In this document: positions 1 to 8,400 of the stretch, piece after piece | How the letters are laid out: each line of letters begins with the position of its first letter | How positions within the stretch are numbered: position 1 is the stretch's first letter | NCBI GenBank assembly: GCA_006226375.1 | Contig: SBHC01000079.1 | Span: forward strand, 1-64,000 | Source of the DNA: Deltaproteobacteria bacterium | GTDB lineage: Bacteria > Myxococcota_C > UBA6777 | Length of the DNA: 64,000 nucleotides | Direction: 5' to 3' | The notes under the pieces: model-generated | The model's input: only the letters and a program-made list of their open reading frames with translations | Databases searched by the model: none | Told to the model about the DNA's origin: nothing | Position numbers and translations under genes: made by a program

Positions 1-311
1 CAAGCGATCGCTTGCGCGGCCAGCATCACAGCCTTAAGTCCAGAGCCACACACCTTGTTGATGGTGAGAGCACCTACAGACTTGGGGAGGTCTGCCTTCA
101 ACATCGCCTGTCGAGCGGGGTTTTGGCCGAGACCATGGGGAAGAACGTTGCCCATAATCACTTCGTCCACTTGCTCTTTTTGCAGCCCAGCACGGTTCAG
201 GGCTTCCAACATGACCTGACTGCCCAGCTCGGTGGCCGAAAACGAGGACAGCCCGCCGTTGAAGTTCCCTACGCCAGTCCGCACCGCGCTAACGATGACT
301 ACGTCGTTCAT
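1..311 (-). CDS. Acetyl-CoA C-acetyltransferase (thiolase), N-terminal part
   Basis: Partial gene; the 3' part lies beyond the left edge. About 103 codons are visible from an ATG whose complement is at 309-311, preceded by a GGGAGAA ribosome binding site. The product begins [17 protein letters not shown] and contains [10 protein letters not shown] near residue 89, the acyl-accepting Cys motif of the thiolase superfamily; [18 protein letters not shown] is also typical. Thiolases condense two acyl-CoAs or cleave 3-ketoacyl-CoA in the cytosol. Biosynthetic and degradative types cannot be separated from the N-terminus alone. A crotonase lies about 18.5 kb away, too far to assume a shared operon. 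Confidence 0.93.
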   Translation of the reverse strand, partial: MNDVVIVSAVRTGVGNFNGGLSSFSATELGSQVMLEALNRAGLQKEQVDEVIMGNVLPHGLGQNPARQAMLKADLPKSVGALTINKVCGSGLKAVMLAAQAIA

Positions 312-608
312 TGTATTCTCCCGGGCCCTTCGGCCGTTCAAAGAACTTACAGTTCTCGGTTGTTCGTCACGTACTTTCGTTACCGTCCCATGCAACAAGC
401 CAACAAACGACTCTATTCTGGACAGCGCGCCTCCACTCCAGAGGAACAGGTCACTCTGCAAGGCAAAAGTACGCTATACCTACACGAATTCGGCAGAAGA
501 GACAAGGAACAAGAAGGGTCCAATCGCTTCTCACCACGAGAGTCTGTGTCTCTTGATTGCATCATTGCAAGGAAAATAGAAGCTGTTCAGAATTCTTGAA
601 GAAAGAGC

Positions 609-1298
609 TTAGAGAAGCACGGCATTTTCAGTCTCGTTCCAATCGTGGATGGGCCACCCCAACTTGCGAGCCAGACGGGTCAAGCGTGGGTCTGGGTTCA
701 CCACACGAGGTTGGCCCACTCGCTCTAACATGGGCCGATCCGAGTAAGAGTCCGAGTAGAAGAACGACGCATCCAGATCCACGTTGTTTTCTTCTGCCCA
801 ACGTTCCGCGTAGACCACCTTACCATCACCGTAACAAAGCGGCGTATTCACACCACCAGTCAGGCGCCCCTCCTCGTCCAACTCAAAGCGGTTGGCCAAC
901 CAGGCGTCCAGGTTCCAGGTGTCCATCACGATTTCCGAAACGTACTCGGACGAGCTGGTGAGCAGCACCAAAGGGTGTCCTGCCTCACGGTGGGCTTCCA
1001 ACGCCACCAACGCTCCGGGTTGAAGAAGGTTCTGGATGTACTCCAAAAACCAGTCATGGGTACGTGTACGTAAGTCCTCTTCGGGTACTCCCGTGTAGTA
1101 CGTCGCCGCTTTGCGGTAGGCCGCTTCAATGTCCACCAGGGAGAAGTGATACAGCACAATGTAAAAAGCTGAAATCCAGAACTGCTGCGCTGTAATTCGT
1201 TTGTTGGCGCGTTCATGTTTGGCATACAAATAGCCACTGTTCACCGAGATTAAGGTCCGGTCCAGATCAAAGAAAGCCGCTACTTTTTTCTGTGTCAT
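609..1298 (-). CDS. HAD-superfamily IB hydrolase (SerB/PSPase-like)
   Basis: 229 residues, a usual length for HAD-IB phosphatases. Motif I is FFDLDRT with the nucleophile Asp11 and the acid/base Asp13; motif II is LLTSSSE; motif IV is DSYSDRPML near residue 190. The helical cap between motifs I and II has HAD-IB size. Members dephosphorylate phosphoserine, lysophosphatidate or other small phosphates in the cytosol; the substrate cannot be told here. It lies 93 bp downstream of a small membrane protein gene on the same strand, so the two may be co-transcribed. Confidence 0.9.
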   Translation of the reverse strand: MTQKKVAAFFDLDRTLISVNSGYLYAKHERANKRITAQQFWISAFYIVLYHFSLVDIEAAYRKAATYYTGVPEEDLRTRTHDWFLEYIQNLLQPGALVALEAHREAGHPLVLLTSSSEYVSEIVMDTWNLDAWLANRFELDEEGRLTGGVNTPLCYGDGKVVYAERWAEENNVDLDASFFYSDSYSDRPMLERVGQPRVVNPDPRLTRLARKLGWPIHDWNETENAVLL

Positions 1299-1391
1299 GG
1301 TTCTCTCTCATTCTCCATGCAAGAAACAAATCACCCCACAAAGAACATTGTTCTTCGTCACGGCATGTCATACCACATTCTGCTTCTGAGG

Positions 1392-1727
1392 TCAGTTGCG
1401 TTTGGAAGGCTCGTTTCTTTCTTGGAGAGTCCGTCGCAAGAGACCGAGAGATGGAAAACCAAGCAGAAACGTTTGGAAGGTCCACGCCCATGTTTCCGAG
1501 ATGTTGGCCTCCCGACACCATCGCCAGGCCACAACAGCTTCTACGACGTGAGCCATCACCGCCGCCACAAACAGCCACAAAAGGAACGTGGGAGAAAAGA
1601 GCGTGGTGACTGTCTGCGACCACCACTTGTAGGCTGTTGGAGAAAAGGTCAAGACACCCAAAAACAGAAGCCCACCGTCCAGCGTTAGCCACCAACCCCA
1701 GTGAGGTCTGGGAATCGATTGAAACAT
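1392..1727 (-). CDS. Small membrane protein, DUF4499/TMEM254-like
   Basis: 111 residues with three hydrophobic segments (about 13-30, 45-65 and 80-98). The pattern AHVVEAVVAWRWCRE followed by WTFQTFLLGFPSL recalls the conserved core of TMEM254/DUF4499 proteins (a His-x2-Glu pair, then WxxQTFxxGxxSL). That assignment is from memory of the family and should be treated as probable. No catalytic role is known to me. It is followed on the same strand by the HAD hydrolase gene. A longer overlapping frame here is an alternative-frame artefact with no membrane pattern. Confidence 0.65.
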   Translation of the reverse strand: MFQSIPRPHWGWWLTLDGGLLFLGVLTFSPTAYKWWSQTVTTLFSPTFLLWLFVAAVMAHVVEAVVAWRWCREANISETWAWTFQTFLLGFPSLGLLRRTLQERNEPSKRN

Positions 1728-2025
1728 GCGTCATTCCTTTGCGATTGGATTTAGAAAGAGACGGAGTAGACAGAGTCTTTCATGTTCAAGGACTTGCCAA
1801 CTGATTTCATTTTTTTGAAAGTAAGGACTTGCACTCCAAAGACAGCGTTCTGATATTGAGGATGTTCAAAACAAAACACACTGACAAACAAGACCCTCTG
1901 CCGACAAGCTGAGATAGAGGGTAGCATGAAACACGACATTCGTGTACCAAGCTAGGAACATGGAAAGGCGACTCTGAGTCCCGAGATGTTCGGTTTGGAG
2001 TTGCCGCCACAATGGAGACAACCCC

Positions 2026-3933
2026 ATGCCTTTGACATGTTCCCTCCCTCCCGTGGAGGTTAAGCCCGATTACCAAAAGGACCCAACGTCCTGGCTGCCA
2101 GTGCCCGACCAACTGGTAGCCTCTTGCGCTGACTGGATGAATGCCAACACCGCACCTCTTTTCACCGACTGGTTTGAGAAGATGGGCGCTCCCGCTCTGG
2201 ATTTGCAGGTTACACCGCTGTCCACACGTGTCGGATGTTTGGCGTTGTCCCAAGGTCAGGCCTTCTTTCATCATGAAACCCGCGGACGCATCCCTATGCC
2301 GGAGGCTCTCGCTCCCGAACGTACCGTCTGGGACGAAGGCACCCTCCCCGTTTGGCAACAAGGAGTCCTGACGGAGCCCAAGTATTTCTCGTTCTTCCTG
2401 GACACACCTCTTTCTCCGTACAATCCCAACTACCGGCGGAAGTGGCGCGCTCATGAGCTTCTTCACGGTATCGTCGGGTTCTTCTGGCATCCCCAAATGA
2501 CCCGGTTTGAAGCTTACATGGGGGCACGACTGGACGAGCTGCTTCCTATCGTCCACTGGTACGGTCTCGACGAAGCCTTTCGACCGCGCTGCTCGAAACA
2601 CGAAGGCCAGCAACTCTATCGCGACTACTGCCCTGAGTGTGAAGCGCTGGCTTGCCCCTGGAGTGAACATTCTCCCGAGTGGTTGGAGCAAAAGAAGCCT
2701 CTGGCCATCACCTGGGTGAACCGAGCCTGGCACCACTTCTCTGAAGAGTGGAAAGCTTGCCTCCAGGAACTCAACACAGGACAAACGGTCGAAGTCGCCC
2801 GACCACACCTCAACGCTTCCAGCGACGCTGTGGGGTATTTGTACAGTCATTGGCCGCGCCTCACAGCCTGGAGCTTTGGCTCCTGGGTCGAACATTTCCT
2901 TCAGGACGGTACAGACTACTTCTCCACCTTGCCACACTACATGCAGCGCATTGCTGATGTGTCTCAACAGATGGTCGCAGGCGATTGTGATATGAACGAA
3001 GAAACCTACCTGCGCCTACGTAACCGCCGCGCCATCCAAGACCTCGGCTACCGAGCGTTCCTCGCGCTGGAGTGGCTGGAAGAAGGGACCCGTGCAGCAA
3101 TGCGAGCCGAAACCGCCCTGCTCCCGCTCATGGAAGAAGGTGGAACCCTCTCCCAAACGTTACTCAACCAAGAGGTACCTCACGAACAGTGTGCAGACTG
3201 GATGAACGCTGTCGTCACAGCCGTTGACACCACCATCGGCAACGCTCGAAACGTACCCGCTGAAGTGACCCAATCCTTCGCAGCGTTGGGCTATTCCTGG
3301 TGGAGCGACAAGGAGGCAGAGAGCCCCTTGGAAGCTGCGATGAACGAGCAAGCCCAAGCTATCGTGCAGGAAGGTCTGGAAAGTGGCGCTCCGCAAGGTT
3401 GGGAGCGCTGGCAAAAGCACCACAACGCCGACGAGTTGCAAGGTTTCCTGGCGTCCACAGAGTTCCAGCAGCCAGGACGTCTGATCCAGCGGTTCTACGC
3501 GTGGTACAACGCCCAGCCCAATGCTGATGCAGAAACGGTCGAATGGTTTCACTTTGAAAGTTGGCTTCACCAGGAGCCTCTGCGCGATGAAGCCGCCGAA
3601 CGATTCGCTGTGTTGCCCGACGCACTCACGGACTTGCTGCAACAAAAAGGAACCTTGCGCTCCCACTCTACCCTTCGAATCGAGCGTTGGAGTGCTTCGC
3701 TCATCTCAGAGGTGTTGGGGGAAACGTTGGAGGAACCCGACGCGTCCCTCGCTGCCATTATCAGCAACGGCGAACCTCGCCTGATGTTGCTCGACGACAT
3801 CACCTCCGACTGCCTCACAACCGTCGCTTGCCTTCGCCCTCTCCCTGAAGAATTTCTCGAACAGCACACGGGAGCCCTGGAGCTGCTACTTCAACACTCG
3901 TTTGTTGTGTGGTTCCCAGTTCCCCGCACCTAA
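2026..3933 (+). CDS. Unknown protein with HExxH zincin-like motif
   Basis: 635 residues, no signal peptide and no membrane segments, so probably cytosolic. The ATG follows GGAGA at a good distance. Residues 143-147 read HELLH, with a Glu at about 162 (RFEAYMGARLDE), the arrangement seen in zinc-dependent gluzincin peptidases. Residues 189-210 carry CSKH...CPEC...C, which could bind a second zinc. The C-terminal 350 residues are helical, rich in Trp and Glu, with no domain I recognise. Peptidase activity is inferred only from the motif. The nearest gene, an antiporter, starts 124 bp downstream on the same strand. Confidence 0.75.
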   Translation: MPLTCSLPPVEVKPDYQKDPTSWLPVPDQLVASCADWMNANTAPLFTDWFEKMGAPALDLQVTPLSTRVGCLALSQGQAFFHHETRGRIPMPEALAPERTVWDEGTLPVWQQGVLTEPKYFSFFLDTPLSPYNPNYRRKWRAHELLHGIVGFFWHPQMTRFEAYMGARLDELLPIVHWYGLDEAFRPRCSKHEGQQLYRDYCPECEALACPWSEHSPEWLEQKKPLAITWVNRAWHHFSEEWKACLQELNTGQTVEVARPHLNASSDAVGYLYSHWPRLTAWSFGSWVEHFLQDGTDYFSTLPHYMQRIADVSQQMVAGDCDMNEETYLRLRNRRAIQDLGYRAFLALEWLEEGTRAAMRAETALLPLMEEGGTLSQTLLNQEVPHEQCADWMNAVVTAVDTTIGNARNVPAEVTQSFAALGYSWWSDKEAESPLEAAMNEQAQAIVQEGLESGAPQGWERWQKHHNADELQGFLASTEFQQPGRLIQRFYAWYNAQPNADAETVEWFHFESWLHQEPLRDEAAERFAVLPDALTDLLQQKGTLRSHSTLRIERWSASLISEVLGETLEEPDASLAAIISNGEPRLMLLDDITSDCLTTVACLRPLPEEFLEQHTGALELLLQHSFVVWFPVPRT

Positions 3934-4057
3934 CCAAGCTATCGAGCCTCCATAACAAGCCGAACCCTTCGGACGTTTGTACCCATTTCAAACGATACAC
4001 CCGAGGTGTATTCAACGAACCCTCTACTACGGATTCTACGTATACAAGGAGAGAACC

Positions 4058-5407
4058 ATGCAATTTGTCATCGCTTTGGGAACCTTCTCTGCCGCACTTT
4101 GTGTGTCCTGGTTGATTGGAAAGTTGGCTTCCAAGATCCGGCTTCCACAAATTAGCGGGTTTCTTCTCACAGGAATTGTCGCAGGCCCCTATGTGCTGGG
4201 GTGGATGAAGTTCCAACACATCGCTCGCCTTCGATTTGTGGACTCCTTGTCTCTCTCGGTGATTGCCTTGGTTGCAGGAACGGAGCTGTTCCTCAAGGAG
4301 CTTAAGAGTCGTTGGAAGAGCATTGCCTGGGTCACAGCGCTACAAACCCTGACCATCTTTGTCCTCGGCGGGCTGGGGTTGTTGCTCCTCTCAGAGACCA
4401 TTCCGTTTATGCAAAACATGAGCTGGCAAGGCCGACTTGCAGTGGGTCTTCTCGCCGGTGCCATTCTGATGGCGCGCTCGCCGTCTTCAGCAGTTGCGTT
4501 GGTGAACGAATTGCGAGCCAAAGGGCCTTTTACCCAAACCGTCCTTGGCGTAACCATGGTGACCGATGTTGTGGTGATTGTGCTGTTTGCCGTGAGCTTC
4601 TCCCTCGCACAAGGGCTGCTCTCCTCCCACGGTATTCCAACCTCCACCTTTGAAGCTCTTGGTGTGGAGTTGGGGCTGTCTGTGTGCATTGGAGTCTTGT
4701 TGGGTCGCTTCTTCCAGCTTGTCTTGTGGATGGATCTCCACCGTTACACCAAGCGAGCCATCCTGCTCACTGTGGGTTACAGCGTGTTTTTGTTTGCAGG
4801 TTGGTTCCACCACATCAGCCATGACTACATGCCCTGGACCCTGCACATGGAGCCGCTGTTGATCTGTATGGTTGCAAGCTTTGTGATCACCAACTTCAGC
4901 CAGCAGCGGGACCAATTGATGGAGCACCTGCACATCCTCGCACCGCCCATCTACCTCGCGTTCTTTACCTTGACCGGTGTGTCGCTGGGTATCGATGTAT
5001 TGATGCAGACCTGGTCGATTGCGCTTCTTTTGGTGGGTCTTCGCCTCGCGACGCTGCTCTTGGGCTCCTGGGCAGGAGGAAAGATTGCAGGAGACCCCAG
5101 CCATCACAACCGGCTGAGCTGGCTCACCTATGTGACACAGGCCGGCGTTGGTTTGGGGTTAGCCAAACAAGTGGCTGCGTCTTACCCTTCCTGGGGCAAC
5201 GCCTTCGCAACCTTGATGATTTCCGTGATTGTCATCAACCAACTTGTGGGACCACCGTTCTTCAAATGGGCGATCCAACGAGCCAGAGAAGCCAACGCGC
5301 AAAAGGCAGAGGATACGGTAGAAACGAGGGAAATGAAGGAAGAAAAGGTGGCAAAGAGGAAGCGACCCACACGGAACAGCACAGGGCCAGTTCCGGTGCT
5401 CTCTTAG
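4058..5407 (+). CDS. Na+/H+ (cation:proton) antiporter, CPA2-type
   Basis: 449 residues from the ATG at 4058, which has an excellent AAGGAG 8 bp upstream; an upstream in-frame start at 3977 would add 27 non-hydrophobic residues and has no ribosome binding site. About 12 membrane helices follow the Na_H_Exchanger pattern, with LPQISGFLLTGIVAGP in the first core helices. The C-terminal 40 residues are a charged Glu/Lys/Arg tail without a TrkA-N domain. Members exchange cytosolic cations for external protons at the inner membrane. The stop codon overlaps the stop of the convergent CARDB gene by four bases (TTAG). Confidence 0.9.
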   Translation: MQFVIALGTFSAALCVSWLIGKLASKIRLPQISGFLLTGIVAGPYVLGWMKFQHIARLRFVDSLSLSVIALVAGTELFLKELKSRWKSIAWVTALQTLTIFVLGGLGLLLLSETIPFMQNMSWQGRLAVGLLAGAILMARSPSSAVALVNELRAKGPFTQTVLGVTMVTDVVVIVLFAVSFSLAQGLLSSHGIPTSTFEALGVELGLSVCIGVLLGRFFQLVLWMDLHRYTKRAILLTVGYSVFLFAGWFHHISHDYMPWTLHMEPLLICMVASFVITNFSQQRDQLMEHLHILAPPIYLAFFTLTGVSLGIDVLMQTWSIALLLVGLRLATLLLGSWAGGKIAGDPSHHNRLSWLTYVTQAGVGLGLAKQVAASYPSWGNAFATLMISVIVINQLVGPPFFKWAIQRAREANAQKAEDTVETREMKEEKVAKRKRPTRNSTGPVPVLS

Positions 5408-8400
5408 AGCGTAGAGCGCTTCCGTCGAACGCCGAGGAGGACAAGTCCGAAGAGAAGCAAGAGGAAGGACAGAGGATTGCCGGAGGAAGCGGAGCACTTG
5501 CAGCCACCGGTGTCACCGCGATCGGGAGGCGGCGGGAAGCTCAGGTCGATGGGAGCGCTGTCGTCCTTCACAGGCTCTTTTCCAGCTTCGGAAGTGACGG
5601 TGGTTCCGCCATCTTCCGCAACCGTTTCCGTCGCTATGTTTTCTGTCGTACCTTTCTCTTCGGGAGGCTTGGCTGACTTGGACACGCACTGCGCTTTTCC
5701 TTCGTCGTCCAAGGTGCATACTTCCTTGGTTGGATCGGGGCACGCCACGTGGAAGCAGGGGTCATCTTCGCAAGCGTTGTTCTTGCAGTATCGGGCTGTT
5801 CCACATGACCCGTCTTTGCAGACTTTGGGCTGGCATTGACCAAGGATGCAGTATTCGTCGTTGCCGCATGATGCGTCTTTGCAAGCATCATCCCGGCACG
5901 TACCGTTGTCACAGACTTTTCCAGCATCGCAAGTTGTTACGCTGCAGGTTTTGCGACATTCACCTTCGGAGCAGAACTCGTCAGCCGCACACTTCTTCTC
6001 ATGACATGGATCCCGTTTGCACTCGATTTTCTGACAGGTTTGCGCGTTGGGACAAACATACCCATAGCATGAGTTTTCGACACATTGACCGTTCAAGCAG
6101 CGTTCACCGGATTTGCATCCAGGGTCACACTTGTCCTGACATTGTCGGTTGATACAAGTCTGAGATTCATGACAGTCGTTAACATTCACGCACTCGCGGA
6201 AACAGCGGCCATCAATGCACAAGAAGTTCTGGCCGCAGCCCGAGTCGGTGGTGCAAGCAGGAGCACAAACCTCACCCAAGCACAAGCTATCGATGGGACA
6301 CTCTTTGTGTTCTTTGCAGGCTTGTTGGATGCATACGTTGGATTTGCAGGTCTCCAATGCGTCGCAGTCTTCGTCTTTTTGGCATGACTTGGGACGTTTG
6401 CAATACCCTTGCTTGCAAACGAAGCCAGAGGGGCAGTGTTTGTTGAACACACACAGAATCAACTGGCATGTACCCTGAACACAGAATTGACCGTTGCCAC
6501 AGGCTTTGTCGGCGTCGTTGTCAACCATACCGTCGCAGTCATCGTCTTTGTTGTTGCAACGTTCGGTCTCGGCTTTTCCAGGTTGGACGTCACACTCCAG
6601 GCCTGACTTGTCTTTCTTACAGACGTAGTTGCCTTTGTTTTCACAAATGCCCTTGCCCACGACACATTCTTTCTTGAGGTCGGGGAAGGCTTCGTCGGTT
6701 TGGCCGTTGCAGTTGTTGTCCAGGTTGTCACAAAGTTCGGGGGCAGCCGGCTTTCCATTGAAGGCAGGATACACCGTCTTGTCGGTATCCACACAGTCGA
6801 TTCCGGCGGGGACACCGTCGTCGTCTCGGTCGAGATAGATCTCAATTTCCGACTCGGTCCGGTTGTCGGTTTCATCGGACTCATCGATGCCATTGTCGTA
6901 GTCCACCCAACCCACAAGGACGGCTTTTCCAAGCTTCAGATTGGCCGGCAAGGTAGCATCAACCTTTTGGCAACTGCTGGCGTTGTTTTTGAGCCCCTTG
7001 AGAACGGGATACGTTGCAATGCGCAAGGTAGGTACCGCAGTTTTTGAAGTAGCGTAGTACACAGCCGCGCTAATGTCGGTCGTTGCGGGGATATCGACGC
7101 CGTAGTTTTGGAAGCAGAACTCCACGTTGACCTTCCGGCCAGGTTGTTGGAGTTGGGTGGAAAGCACAATTTTGGTAGCGACGAGGTTGGGTTTGGTGCT
7201 GGAAGGAACCACAAACACGGCCGATTTGGTGTTGTTGTTTTCGTCCTCTTCCTTGATTTTCTTCTCCGCTTCCACAAAGGCGCCGATGTAACGACGTCCT
7301 TCCTTAACACCCTGTGGCACCTTTACTTTGATGGTCTGGCAGTCGTCTTTGCCCTTCGCCTTGAAGTTCACAAGATCAGTAGCTGTGTACTTGTGCTCGC
7401 CAATCTTGGTGTCGTTGCTGTCGATGGCCTCATCGTCGGAGTCGTACACGTACACCACAAACGGATCGACTGTATCCTTGGAACCCATGTTCTTGGAGCA
7501 GACTTTGACGTCGATGGTGTCACCTGCAGAGCCAAAGGTCGGCTTCAGCTCGATGGTGGAGATCGTCAGGTCGGGTCCTGGGACCAAGAATTCTTGTTGT
7601 TTTTTGTTGTTCTCTTCGTCAGATTCCAACACTTTTTTGTCCGAATCCGCGAAGGCTTCAAGCTGTCGTCGGCCGGGGTCCAACGGCGTGGGTAGAGTCA
7701 CAGTGAAGGTATGACAGACAGACTTCTTCACCACCAAGCCCGCTGTGACATCGTGTTCTGCAAGCTTAACTGTCTTGTCGTTGTTATCGGGTGTGAGGGA
7801 CAAGCGGAGTTTGAAGGGGCCTGCGTCTTTTACACCTTTGTTTTCCACGCAAACTTTGGCGGAGATAGAGTCGCCTGCCTCGGCCGTTTTGGGGACACCC
7901 GTAATCTCAGTGACGACCAGGTCAGGAACATCAATGTAGAATTTGGCTTCCTTCGTGTTGTTGTCGTCCTTGTCCTCTTTGAGGAATTCGTCAGGGTCAA
8001 TGTAGGCACCAAGCCAGTTGTCCCCAGCGTTGGTTTTCTCAGGTATCGTTCCCGTCATTTTGATGCACTCGACGGAGTTTCCAGCGATGGGCTTGGTGAA
8101 CAGATGCGTGGCCATCTTGGTGTCGTTGATGTCGATGGTTTTGTCCAAGGAGAAGTACATCACAAGATTGAACGGCGGATTCGCTGGTGCAGGCTTAACA
8201 TTGCGCACACAGATCTCGATGTCCTTGAACTCAAAACCCGGCAGTCCAAGGGAAGGAACGGACTTGATGGCATCAATCACAAGATCGGGCAAACCGCCGG
8301 AGTCTTCAAACCGAATCACCCGAACGTTGTTGGCTTTGTTCGTTTCGGGAACAATCAACTCGTAATCCACAAACACACCAAACCAGTTGCCCTGGGGTTT

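Noticed and set aside
12-599. Plus-strand open frame at the left edge (195 residues)
   Set aside because: Antisense to the thiolase gene; no family pattern and no ribosome binding site.
1807-2967. 386-residue minus-strand frame
   Set aside because: Antisense shadow of the HExxH protein gene; arises from the codon bias of the plus-strand gene.
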